28,282 nucleotides of DNA from CAYUYV01 sp050331455. Its GTDB lineage: Bacteria > Pseudomonadota > Alphaproteobacteria > JAJFIK01. The position numbers and the translations under genes are program-made. This document shows, piece after piece, positions 1 through 9,492 of this stretch. The first letter of the stretch is position 1. Every line of letters starts with the position of its first letter. The notes under the pieces are model-generated. The model did not search any database. It was given only the letters and a program-made list of their open reading frames with translations, and was not told the origin of the DNA. Location: NCBI GenBank assembly GCA_050331455.1, contig JBHJGV010000083.1, positions 1-28,282 of the forward strand, given 5' to 3'.

Positions 1-81
1 ACCCGGCGCTACATGTCCCTGGAAAGCCTCGCCAAAATCGGCGATGCTCAAACCCTCAGCCTTCCAAAAGCGGATCGCTGA
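1..81 (+). CDS. 3' end of an unrecognised protein gene (partial)
   Basis: Frame 1 is open from the first base to a TGA at 79-81 and encodes a 26-residue tail beginning TRRYMSLESLAKIGDAQ and ending KADR. The composition looks like real coding sequence rather than a shadow frame, and the reading stops 17 bp before the stop codon of the convergent gene at 99, a spacing seen at other convergent junctions in this window. The fragment is too short to assign a family. The start lies outside the window, so function cannot be inferred. Confidence 0.5.
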   Translation, partial: TRRYMSLESLAKIGDAQTLSLPKADR

Positions 82-98
82 ACAAAAACGCCGCAGCC

Positions 99-758
99 TC
101 AAAGGCGAACGCGTCCTACACCACGTCCGGGGGCACTACCCAGATCCTCGCGCATGCGGCGCAGGAAGCGTCTGCCCCGGGACTTGCCGAGCAGATAAGC
201 GTGTTCCGCGGCGACCGTCCGGTAGCTGCGTTCCACGACATCGTTGAAATCGGGGGGCCAGTCGTCAAATTGATCGAGGACGGACAGATCACCGCTGGCC
301 AATGCGGGAAGGACGATTTTCGAGCTTTCCACATGGGCCAGCATTTGGCGGAAGCAGTCCGGCATCTCTCCGTCGATCAACAGATGGGCGTTCTGTTCGA
401 TGATTTCCTTGATCCGCATATTGCTTGGGATAAAGACGTTTTTGGCCCAGGCTTCCCAGATCTCGCGTTCGGCCGGGTCGAAGGGTCTGGCATACATACT
501 GTCTTCGCCGGCCCGGAAGGTTTTCCGGAACGCATGCCAGGCCGCCGAATTCGACTGAACGGTGGAGAACAACGGCCCATAGAGGTCGCGCAACTGCGCC
601 GAAACATAATCGAAACGCGCATTCGCCCGGCGGCGAAGGATGTTCAGCACGTAAGTCACAAAATACCCGACAAAGGCAAGAATGACCGGACCGATCAGGG
701 CAAGAAGATCGACAGAGATCGTTACCGGTGCAGGATCGCTGCTTCCATCTGTGGGCAT
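99..758 (-). CDS. membrane-anchored protein of unknown function
   Basis: This 219-residue protein has a single hydrophobic segment at about residues 15-40, followed by a basic stop-transfer stretch (LRRRANARFD) and a soluble, probably helical cytoplasmic domain. Recognisable blocks are LRDLYGPLF near residue 60, a tryptophan-rich EIWEAWAKNVFIPSN near residue 105, and HLLIDGEMPDCFRQMLAHVE near residue 125. The pattern resembles uncharacterised bacterial membrane-associated proteins, but I cannot name a family. The start is well supported: a purine-rich GGAGGGGG Shine-Dalgarno lies just upstream of the ATG. An 18-bp inverted repeat (773-790) lies immediately upstream of that site. The gene is transcribed toward the window edge. 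It is probably not in an operon with the cold-shock gene, because a terminator separates them. Confidence 0.75.
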   Translation of the reverse strand: MPTDGSSDPAPVTISVDLLALIGPVILAFVGYFVTYVLNILRRRANARFDYVSAQLRDLYGPLFSTVQSNSAAWHAFRKTFRAGEDSMYARPFDPAEREIWEAWAKNVFIPSNMRIKEIIEQNAHLLIDGEMPDCFRQMLAHVESSKIVLPALASGDLSVLDQFDDWPPDFNDVVERSYRTVAAEHAYLLGKSRGRRFLRRMREDLGSAPGRGVGRVRL

Positions 759-772
759 GGGCCCCCTCCCCT

Positions 773-790
773 CATGACCATGGTGTCATG
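773..790. promoter_or_regulatory. 18-bp inverted repeat upstream of the 99-758 gene
   Basis: CATGAC at 773-778 and GTCATG at 785-790 are inverted arms around a 6-bp spacer. The repeat sits directly upstream of the Shine-Dalgarno of the - strand gene starting at 758. The size and symmetry suit a dimeric repressor operator, but no regulator is known and chance cannot be excluded. Confidence 0.3.
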
Positions 791-947
791 CACGATAGGG
801 GGAGGATCGCGGCGCGTCGAGACTCGCCATGCGGGAAAGCGGGCCATGGGACCGGTGTGCGTCGGATCGGTGTTTGGGGCTGGGCCCTTGGCCGGGCGGG
901 CATGCCATACCGGGCCGAAAACCAAACAAGCTGAGATAAACGCAGAC

Positions 948-979
948 AAAAAATACGCCCCCGGATCACTCCGGGGGCG
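948..979 (-). terminator. Rho-independent terminator of the cold-shock gene
   Basis: A 10-bp GC-rich perfect stem (956-965 with 970-979, TCAC loop on the + strand) is followed, in the - strand direction, by TATTTTTTG. It lies about 50 bp after the stop codon of the cold-shock gene and is a textbook intrinsic terminator. Confidence 0.9.
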
Positions 980-1029
980 GTCGTGCGGCCTTGAAGGGCC
1001 GGAAGGGTCGTCACCTGCAACGGGTCGCG

Positions 1030-1236
1030 TCAGCCTAGGACGAGATTGACCGCGGAGGTGCGGCCCTGACGGTCCGTCTCCAAGTCATAGGTGATGCGCT
1101 GCCCATCGGCCGGGTGCGGAACGTTGGACCGCTCGACCGCGCTGATGTGCACGAAAACGTCCTTCCCCCCTTCGTCCGGCTGGATGAAGCCGTAGCCCTT
1201 TTGGGCATTGAACCATTTTACGGTACCGGTCGCCAT
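1030..1236 (-). CDS. CspA-family cold-shock protein
   Basis: This 68-residue single cold-shock domain is a small beta-barrel that binds single-stranded RNA and DNA and melts RNA secondary structure. The two nucleic-acid-binding motifs are intact: RNP1 (KGYGFI, residues 13-18) and RNP2 (VFVHI, residues 27-31), after the usual TGTVKWFN opening. The length is typical of the family. The ATG is preceded by AGGAG about 10 bp upstream, which fixes the start. The gene has its own terminator (948-979), so it is probably monocistronic. The 674 bp upstream contain no supported gene and could hold the long 5' leader common for cold-shock genes, but I cannot show that from sequence. Alphaproteobacteria usually carry several paralogues, so I give no specific csp letter. 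Confidence 0.97.
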   Translation of the reverse strand: MATGTVKWFNAQKGYGFIQPDEGGKDVFVHISAVERSNVPHPADGQRITYDLETDRQGRTSAVNLVLG

Positions 1237-1910
1237 AGTCTAAGTCTCCTGAGAAGCAGTGTCGTGGCGGACGGATGCGCGGCGAAACGCAAGGTCCGAA
1301 GATTCCAGCCGCCCGAAATCGGGCTTCAAGCCGGACCAGCGGAGCGGGCCGGAAAGGCCGAGCCCCGATGGTGGAGAGTCCGCCCCGGCTTGGGCCAAAA
1401 CAAGGCCGGCGCGCCATGGTGCGGCGCACACGGATTGTTTCGGATCCTCAATGGTCATGGGCGGAAATTCGGTCATGATACCTGCGCGGCGGCTGTTATG
1501 CCGGCCTGGCAGAGGGGAAATCGATGTCGAAAGAGTCACGAAGGTCAGATCCTTGAAGGCTTCCCGGAGACTTGGGTCCATCCGGAGCCGGTCGGCAACA
1601 CGATCCGCATACGACAGTCGCGGAACCCTGTTGATGTCATCTCAAACGCGTCCACCATATGGATCGCTTGTTGGTTTCTGGATCGATCCGTCCGGGTCGC
1701 AACCCTAAAACCAACACTTCATTTCGGCGGCATCACGTGCCATGCCGCGTGATCTCGACCTCACTCCATAACCAGAGGGTCCGCCAAACGCGACTTTCTG
1801 TCAAGGTCTCGCGTCACACGCGGTTTTTTTCATCCCCGCCAACGGGATACATGGACACAGCGGAATGCATCCCGTCGAGACCTGCGCCCACCAGCACCGG
1901 AGCCAATGCC
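1237..1910. other. 674-bp stretch without a supported gene
   Basis: This gap separates the divergent cold-shock gene (-) and glyoxalase gene (+). Open frames here lack Shine-Dalgarno sites and recognisable protein features. Two structures are visible. One is a 9-bp inverted repeat TGTTGGTTT/AAACCAACA (1669-1677 and 1708-1716). The other is a small 5-bp hairpin (1810-1822) followed by seven T residues (1824-1830), which could weakly terminate + strand transcription. The promoters of both flanking genes must lie here, but I cannot point to convincing -35/-10 elements. Confidence 0.5.
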
Positions 1911-2351
1911 ATGCAGTATCTGCACACCATGATTAGGATCAGCAATCTCGACGAGTCGCTGAATTTTTTCACGAGCACCCTCGGCCTTGTGGAGGTCAAC
2001 CGTTACGAAAGTGAGAAAGGCCGCTTTACGCTGATCTTCCTTGCCGCACCGGATGATCTCGACCTGGCACGGGAGCGCAAGGCGCCGATGCTCGAATTGA
2101 CCTATAACTGGGACCCGGAAACCTATGACGGTGGTCGCAATTTCGGCCATCTGGCCTTCCGCGTGCCGGACATTTACGCCTCCTGCCAGCGGCTGATGGA
2201 TGCGGGGGTCACGATCAATCGCCCGCCGCGTGACGGTCACATGGCCTTTGTCCGCTCACCGGACGGGATTTCCATCGAGCTGCTCCAGGCCGGTGATGCC
2301 CTCGCGCCCCAGGAGCCCTGGGCCTCCATGGACAATACCGGCACCTGGTGA
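1911..2351 (+). CDS. gloA: lactoylglutathione lyase (glyoxalase I)
   Basis: This 146-residue VOC-superfamily enzyme isomerises the hemithioacetal of methylglyoxal and glutathione to S-lactoylglutathione in the cytoplasm. The sequence follows E. coli GloA closely: LHTMIRI at the N-terminus, LELTYNW in the middle and FGHLAF after it. All four expected metal ligands are present: H5, E62, H80 and E123. The open frame extends upstream to about 1659, but I place the start at the ATG at 1911, because the family begins exactly there and GGAG lies at 1899-1902. It precedes the methylmalonyl-CoA mutase genes by 282 bp, so shared transcription is possible but not shown. A methylmalonyl-CoA epimerase, from the same superfamily, might have been expected here, but the conserved blocks are those of GloA. 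Confidence 0.93.
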   Translation: MQYLHTMIRISNLDESLNFFTSTLGLVEVNRYESEKGRFTLIFLAAPDDLDLARERKAPMLELTYNWDPETYDGGRNFGHLAFRVPDIYASCQRLMDAGVTINRPPRDGHMAFVRSPDGISIELLQAGDALAPQEPWASMDNTGTW

Positions 2352-2419
2352 CGCCGGACCACCGCGGCGGGCACGGGCCAGTGTGAAGGCGCATGAGCGG
2401 GCGGCAGACAGGCCCAAAC

Positions 2420-2429
2420 GCGTTAACGC
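2420..2429. promoter_or_regulatory. perfect 10-bp palindrome upstream of mutA
   Basis: GCGTTAACGC is a perfect palindrome in the 282-bp gap between gloA and mutA, about 205 bp before the mutA start. A loose -35-like TTGCCG lies just downstream at 2439. A role as an operator is speculative. Confidence 0.2.
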
Positions 2430-2633
2430 AACGCACCCTTGCCGTGGGCTAGGCTGCCCGCAATAGTTCTCCGGCAGGGGAGAGGTGCGCCTCAAGGACG
2501 CGCAGACCGGTGTGGGGCAAGGATGATGAGTATGGAACCGACGCCCAGACGGCATCTGCGTCCACCCGGATCGGCCCAAAGCACCGCTGCGACAAGGACA
2601 ATTCGATAGGACTGGGCGATAGGGACTTGGACC

Positions 2634-4820
2634 ATGACGACTACTGCCATGCCCGACGGGGCGCTTCCCCTGGGATCCGAATTCGATGCGCCGAGCCGGG
2701 ACGACTGGCTCGCGGCCGTCGACAAGGTCCTCAAGGGTGCGGATTTCGAGGCGCGCCTTGTGGACGCCACGGCGGATGGCGTGCGGATCGATCCCCTGTC
2801 AACGCGCACCGACTGGCCGGGCGAACGCGATCCCGCCGGTGTGCCGGGCTTTACGCCCTTTCGCCGCGGCGCCTCGGCCGCGCGGCCCCTGCTCGGCGCC
2901 CCGGCCATGCCTGGCTGGGATATCCGGCAGCGCCAGGACCATCCGGAGCCGTCGGCGGCCAACCGCGCCATCCTTGCGGATCTCGAACGGGGCGTGACCT
3001 CCATCCAGTTGGTCGTCGATACGGGCGCCAAACCCACCGGCCGCGCCATCCACGTGCCCCATGTGGATGCGCTCGACCAGGTCCTGAAGGGGGTCTTCCT
3101 CGACCTGGCGCCGGTCGCGCTGGAAAGCGAGGACGATGGCCTGATCGCCGCCGCGATGCTGATGGCCCTGTGGGATCAGCGGGGCCATGGGGGTAAGGAC
3201 ATTCGCGGTGCGCTCAATCTCGATCCCCTGGGCCGCCATGCCCGGGGCTGGGGCCTGACCGGGCCCTTGGCGCGCACAATGGCGCGGGCCGCGGCGCTTG
3301 GGGCGGACTGCGCCCGCCGCTGGCCGGGCGTCACGGCGTTCGCCGTGGATACAAGGCCCTATCACGGCGCCGGGGCAAGCGAGGCCCAGGAACTTGCCGC
3401 GGCGCTCGCCACGGGCCTCGCCTATGTCCGCGCCATGGACGCGGGCGGGGTGAGCCTTGAGGACGCATTCGGCCAGATCCTGTTCACCATGACGGTGGAT
3501 GCGGATGTTTTCCTGACCATTGCCAAGCTGCGCGCGGCGCGCACGCTGTGGGCGCGCATCGGCGAGGCCTGCGGCATTGCGCCGGAAGCCCGGGCCATGG
3601 CGCTTCACGCAGTCACGGCCGACCGCATGATTACGGCACGCGACCCGTGGGTGAACATTCTGCGCACCACGGTCGCCGGGTTCGCCGGAGCCGTGGCCGG
3701 CGCCGACAGCCTCACCGTTCTGCCCTTCACGGCCGCGGCCGGACAGCCGGACGCGGCCGCGCGGCGCATCGCCCGCAATATACAGATCATCCTCATGGAG
3801 GAAAGCGGGCTCGGCCGGGTTATGGATCCGGCGGGGGGCTCTTGGTCCCTGGAGCGTCTGACCGACAGCTTGATGGCCGAGGCATGGAGCCAGTTCCAGG
3901 CCATCGAAGCGGAAGGCGGCATGGCCGCCGCGCTCTCGTCGGGGCGCTTTGCCGGGTGTATCGCTTCGGTGCAGGCGGCGCGGGACACCGCCATCGCCAC
4001 ACGGCGCCAGCCCGTGACCGGGGTCAGCGAATTCCCGAACCTCAATGAAGTCGAGGTGCCGCTGGAGCCGGTGGACCTGAACGCCCTGCGCCAGACCGCG
4101 GAGACAGTCGTCGCCGAGCGCCGGCGCGATGCCCGCGCCATTTCCGCTTTCGAAGCCCTGATTCATGGGTCCGCGGACGATCAGACGGCGCTTTTGATGC
4201 GGGCGGCGAAATCGGGGGTCCTGGGAGAAGACATGGCCCGGGCCCTTCGCGAGACCGGCGGCATGGGCGAGACCGGCGGCATGGGCGAGACGGGCGGCAT
4301 GGGCGCGACGGGCAACATGCGAGAGACCGGCGGCACGGCGCAGGCCTTGGACGCCCCGCTGCCCTTCAAACGCCTGTCAGCCCCCTTCGAGGCTCTGCGC
4401 ACGGCGAGCGATCGCCACACGGCCGTCAACGGCCGGCGGGCGGCGGTGCTTCTCGTCCCCCTGGGCCGCCTTGCGGACAGCAATGCCCGGTCCACCTTTG
4501 CGCGGAACTTTTACGCCGCAGGGGGCCTCGACGCCTTCGATCCCGGACCGCTTGCGGGTCCGGGCGATGCGGTGGCCGCCTTCACGGCCAATCCGGCGCC
4601 GGTCGTCGTCCTGTGCTCCAGCGCGGAGGTCTATCAGGAAATCGGCGCCGCCACCGTGGAGGCCCTCACGGCCGCGGGCGCCGAGGCCGTCATCCTGACC
4701 GGGCGCCCGGGCGAGCTGCCCGAAGGGACCCGTGTCGAGCGTGCGATTTTCACCGGGTGCGACGCCCTTAACGCGCTCCGCGATGCCCATGCCCGGTTCG
4801 CCATCGGAAAAAGTGCCTGA
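2634..4820 (+). CDS. mutA: methylmalonyl-CoA mutase small (beta) subunit
   Basis: This 728-residue protein is the non-catalytic partner of MutB in the heterodimeric mutase that interconverts (R)-methylmalonyl-CoA and succinyl-CoA. Residues up to about 530 form the degenerate TIM-barrel domain; blocks such as GGMAAALSSGRF and ITARDPWVNILRTT are typical. Residues from about 590 form the C-terminal Rossmann domain. That domain lacks the B12-binding DxHxxG motif, as expected for this subunit. Between the two domains is an unusual linker, residues 540-569, made of five ETGGMG-like hexapeptides encoded by an 18-bp tandem repeat. The protein is longer than the Propionibacterium small subunit (about 640 residues), partly because of this linker. 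AGGGAC about 8 bp upstream supports the ATG; a second in-frame ATG at 2649 is possible. mutB follows after 47 bp. Confidence 0.95.
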   Translation: MTTTAMPDGALPLGSEFDAPSRDDWLAAVDKVLKGADFEARLVDATADGVRIDPLSTRTDWPGERDPAGVPGFTPFRRGASAARPLLGAPAMPGWDIRQRQDHPEPSAANRAILADLERGVTSIQLVVDTGAKPTGRAIHVPHVDALDQVLKGVFLDLAPVALESEDDGLIAAAMLMALWDQRGHGGKDIRGALNLDPLGRHARGWGLTGPLARTMARAAALGADCARRWPGVTAFAVDTRPYHGAGASEAQELAAALATGLAYVRAMDAGGVSLEDAFGQILFTMTVDADVFLTIAKLRAARTLWARIGEACGIAPEARAMALHAVTADRMITARDPWVNILRTTVAGFAGAVAGADSLTVLPFTAAAGQPDAAARRIARNIQIILMEESGLGRVMDPAGGSWSLERLTDSLMAEAWSQFQAIEAEGGMAAALSSGRFAGCIASVQAARDTAIATRRQPVTGVSEFPNLNEVEVPLEPVDLNALRQTAETVVAERRRDARAISAFEALIHGSADDQTALLMRAAKSGVLGEDMARALRETGGMGETGGMGETGGMGATGNMRETGGTAQALDAPLPFKRLSAPFEALRTASDRHTAVNGRRAAVLLVPLGRLADSNARSTFARNFYAAGGLDAFDPGPLAGPGDAVAAFTANPAPVVVLCSSAEVYQEIGAATVEALTAAGAEAVILTGRPGELPEGTRVERAIFTGCDALNALRDAHARFAIGKSA
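4251..4340 (+). repeat. 18-bp tandem repeat (5 units) inside mutA
   Basis: Units of GAGACCGGCGGCATGGGC run head to tail. Units 1 and 2 (4251-4286) are identical, unit 3 (4287-4304) differs by one base, and units 4 and 5 (4305-4340) are degenerate. Because 18 is a multiple of three the array stays in frame and encodes ETGGMG three times, then ATGNMR and ETGGTA. It lies in the linker between the two domains of the small mutase subunit. Confidence 0.95.
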
Positions 4821-4867
4821 CGGGCGCCAAAAGCCCCCCGGTCGACGCTTCTGATAAGGTCAATGCC

Positions 4868-7051
<2,184 letters not shown>

Positions 7052-7054
7052 CCC

Positions 7055-8077
7055 ATGGCGAGCCCCCGCCCCGCCCCGCCCCGGATCGACCTGCCAACGC
7101 TCGAAGCCGGCATCCTCGAGGGCAAGCGGGCCGTTCTCGCCCGGGCCATCACCCTGGTCGAATCCACTCGGGCCGACCACCAGGCCCTGGCGGAGGACCT
7201 GATCCAGGCGATCTGGCCCCATACCGGGCAATCGGTCCGGGTCGGGATCACCGGCGTGCCGGGTGTCGGCAAAAGCACCTTCATCGAAGCCTTCGGTCGC
7301 ATGCTCACGGAGAAGGGCCACAAGGTGGCCGTCCTCGCCGTCGACCCCACCTCCTCGCGCACCGGCGGCAGCATCCTTGGCGATAAGACCCGCATGACGG
7401 AGCTGGGCCAGGACCCCAACGCCTTCATCCGCCCCTCCCCCACCGCAGGAACCCTGGGCGGCGTTGCGCGCAAGACCCGAGAAAGCATGGCCCTGTGCGA
7501 GGCCGCCGGCTATGATGTGATCCTGGTGGAAACGGTCGGCGTCGGCCAGTCAGAGACCGTTGTGGCGGATATGGTGGATTTCTTCCTGGTACTGATGCTG
7601 CCCGGCGCCGGCGATGAGCTGCAGGGCATCAAGAAGGGGATTCTCGAACTCGCCGACATGATCGCCGTCAACAAGGCGGACGGGGACAACCGCCTGCGGG
7701 CCGAAGGGGCCGCCCGGGACTACCGCACCGCCCTGCACATCATGAAGCCGGCCAGCCCGAACTGGACCCCGCCGGTGGGCATTTGCTCGGCCCTCGCCCG
7801 AGAAGGCCTGGACGAGATCTGGTCGGAAATCCGTCAGCACCGGGAAATCCTGTCGAACGCCGGGGAACTTGCCGAGAAACGCCGGCGCCAGCAGGTGCGC
7901 TGGATGTGGTCCATGCTGGAGGACCGCCTGTTCCGGGCCCTGACCGACCATCCGGCCGTGCGCGAAGCCCTACCCAAAACGGAAGCCGGCGTCGCCGACG
8001 GCTCGCTCGCCCCGACCAAGGGCGTGGGCCGGCTGCTCGACGCCTTTGGCATTGCTCCACCGGCGGAGGACCCATGA
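7055..8077 (+). CDS. meaB: methylmalonyl-CoA mutase-associated GTPase MeaB
   Basis: This 340-residue G3E-family P-loop GTPase (ArgK/LAO-like) protects and reloads methylmalonyl-CoA mutase: it gates transfer of adenosylcobalamin and ejects inactivated cofactor. The Walker A loop GVPGVGKST is at residues 67-75. Downstream blocks include VDPTSSRTGGSILGDKTRM, the switch region VETVGVGQSE, and the guanine-specificity motif NKAD. The C-terminal helical region with RWMWSMLEDRL fits the dimerisation arm of this family. The ATG begins only 3 bp after the mutB stop codon, which points to coupled translation with its target enzyme. Its last codons overlap the start of the Nudix gene (ATGA). Older names ArgK or LAO transporter ATPase refer to the same family and are misleading. 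Confidence 0.97.
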   Translation: MASPRPAPPRIDLPTLEAGILEGKRAVLARAITLVESTRADHQALAEDLIQAIWPHTGQSVRVGITGVPGVGKSTFIEAFGRMLTEKGHKVAVLAVDPTSSRTGGSILGDKTRMTELGQDPNAFIRPSPTAGTLGGVARKTRESMALCEAAGYDVILVETVGVGQSETVVADMVDFFLVLMLPGAGDELQGIKKGILELADMIAVNKADGDNRLRAEGAARDYRTALHIMKPASPNWTPPVGICSALAREGLDEIWSEIRQHREILSNAGELAEKRRRQQVRWMWSMLEDRLFRALTDHPAVREALPKTEAGVADGSLAPTKGVGRLLDAFGIAPPAEDP

Positions 8078-8529
8078 CCGGCGACGGCTCCAACCGGCTC
8101 TATCCCGACCGGCCCATCGTGGCCGTGGGCGCCCTGGTGTGGAAAGGCGAAAACCTGCTGATGATCCGACGGGGCAAGCCGCCCCGGGCCGGGGAATGGA
8201 GCCTGCCCGGCGGGCGCCAGGAACTGGGCGAGAGCCTGGAGGAAACCTTTCACCGCGAGGTCTATGAGGAAACAGGCGTAATGGCGGATATTCTGTGCCT
8301 CGCCGCAGCGGTGGACTCTATCCACAGGGATACGCGCGGACAGGTCTCCTATCATTACACGCTGATCGACTATACGGCCCTGTGGCACAGCGGTGAGCCC
8401 CGTCCGGGTCCGGACGAACTCGATGCCGCCTGGATGTCGCCCGCCGAGCGGGCCCGCCTCGACCTGTGGCCCGTGACCCGCGACGTCATCGCCCAGTCCT
8501 GGCGCCAGATCGAGGCCAATACTGATTAG
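8074..8529 (+). CDS. Nudix hydrolase
   Basis: This 151-residue protein has a complete Nudix box at residues 47-69 (G-x5-E-x7-R-E-V-x-E-E-x-G-V), the Mg2+-binding catalytic signature for hydrolysis of nucleoside diphosphates linked to another moiety. The fold starts at VAVGALVW, and the R-G-K-P-P-x-A-G-E-W-S-L-P block is typical of ADP-ribose pyrophosphatase-like and MutT-like members; the substrate cannot be read from sequence. I place the start at the ATG at 8074, which overlaps the meaB stop as ATGA and has GGAGGA just upstream, although the frame is open further 5'. Its position as the last gene of mutA-mutB-meaB suggests co-expression. The 3' end overlaps the convergent hydrolase gene by 44 bp. 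Confidence 0.9.
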   Translation: MTGDGSNRLYPDRPIVAVGALVWKGENLLMIRRGKPPRAGEWSLPGGRQELGESLEETFHREVYEETGVMADILCLAAAVDSIHRDTRGQVSYHYTLIDYTALWHSGEPRPGPDELDAAWMSPAERARLDLWPVTRDVIAQSWRQIEANTD

Positions 8530-9433
8530 CAGGCCGCAAGGGCGCGGCAATCCGGTCATTGCGGGCCGGCGGATCGCCCAACGCCGCCAGCACCGCATCG
8601 AGAGCGGCGGTCGTAAGGCGAGGCTCCTCAACGGGCAGGCGGTGCCCCCCCTCTTCAACGATGCGGATATGCACGAAATCCGCAGCGGTCATCCGCTCCC
8701 GCATGAAATCCGTGTTTTCTACCGGCACGAGCTTGTCATCCTTCGTGTGGATCACGGCCAAGGGCATGGCGATCTCGCCGAGGCGCGGCACCATGGCTTC
8801 AAGCTTTGAAGCATGGAGGAGGATCTCCCGGTTCGAGTTATACCACCGGCGCCGGATGAAGGGGCGAAAGATCCACCAGGAGGCCAGCTCATTGTACCAA
8901 CGATAAGGCTCAAGATCCGGGTCGAGATTGGACGATGCGAGGACAATCCCGGCGACCCGGTCCGGGTGGTCAACGGCGGTGCGCAAGGCCACGGGACCGC
9001 CCATGGAATAGCCGACCAGCACCACGGGCCGGCCGTCGGGCGTGTCGAGCAGACCGGCGAGGGCCGCCGACTGGTCCTTCAGGTCGGGGCGGGAGCGGTG
9101 GGGCCAGGAATATCCGTAGCCCGGACGATCAACGGCAATATAGTCCCGGCCCGGCGGGACCGCCGCAAGCTGGGGTTCCCAGATTCCGGCGTCACCGGGG
9201 GAGCCATGGATAAAGAGGACCCTGCGCCCGCCGGGGGTTCCGGCCCGCACATAGCTCAAGGACCCTTCGGGCTGATCCGTTTCGGCCATCAGGGGCAAAA
9301 AGGAGCGTTCAAAACGCCCTTCCGCCCAATCGCTTTTCGGCCCATCCTGGGCCATCGGCATTTTTAGGTATGTGCCTGCACCGCACCCGGCGAGGGCGAA
9401 AATCAATAAAAGGGCGTAAGCCGCGCGGATCAT
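8486..9433 (-). CDS. alpha/beta hydrolase, predicted lipoprotein
   Basis: This 315-residue protein begins with a lipoprotein signal peptide: a short basic N-terminus, hydrophobic AYALLLIFALAG, and lipobox LAGC with C17 as the predicted lipidated residue. The mature part is an alpha/beta hydrolase. It has the oxyanion-hole block HGSPGD at about residue 76, the nucleophile elbow GYSMGG with S143, an acid residue in HTKDDKLVP (D232 or D233), and H264 in EGGHRLP. The natural substrate is unknown; esterase or lipase-like activity at the envelope is a reasonable inference. The start at 9433 has an ideal GGAG 7 bp upstream; in-frame ATGs at 9448 and 9487 lack one. The 3' end overlaps the convergent Nudix gene by 44 bp, and the 5' end faces the divergent flippase gene. 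Confidence 0.88.
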   Translation of the reverse strand: MIRAAYALLLIFALAGCGAGTYLKMPMAQDGPKSDWAEGRFERSFLPLMAETDQPEGSLSYVRAGTPGGRRVLFIHGSPGDAGIWEPQLAAVPPGRDYIAVDRPGYGYSWPHRSRPDLKDQSAALAGLLDTPDGRPVVLVGYSMGGPVALRTAVDHPDRVAGIVLASSNLDPDLEPYRWYNELASWWIFRPFIRRRWYNSNREILLHASKLEAMVPRLGEIAMPLAVIHTKDDKLVPVENTDFMRERMTAADFVHIRIVEEGGHRLPVEEPRLTTAALDAVLAALGDPPARNDRIAAPLRPANQYWPRSGARTGR

Positions 9434-9492
9434 CGGTTTGCTCCGCATTTTGACCGAAACTGATGCTATGTCTCTGGGCATGAGCATAGGAC

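Noticed and set aside
1240..1581. 113-residue - strand open frame upstream of the cold-shock gene
   Set aside because: It has no Shine-Dalgarno, no recognisable sequence pattern, and would nearly abut the cold-shock start; left as unassigned intergenic DNA.
1810..1830. Strong terminator before gloA
   Set aside because: The stem is only 5 bp with a 3-base loop, and no + strand gene precedes it; noted only as a weak hairpin with a T run.
1911..2351. Methylmalonyl-CoA epimerase
   Set aside because: The conserved blocks and metal-ligand spacing match glyoxalase I instead.
2352..2633. Cobalamin riboswitch upstream of the B12-dependent mutase genes
   Set aside because: No B12-box-like sequence or typical stem arrangement is visible in the 282-bp gap.
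4251..4340. CRISPR-like direct repeats
   Set aside because: The 18-bp units are adjacent without spacers and are in frame inside mutA; this is a coding minisatellite.
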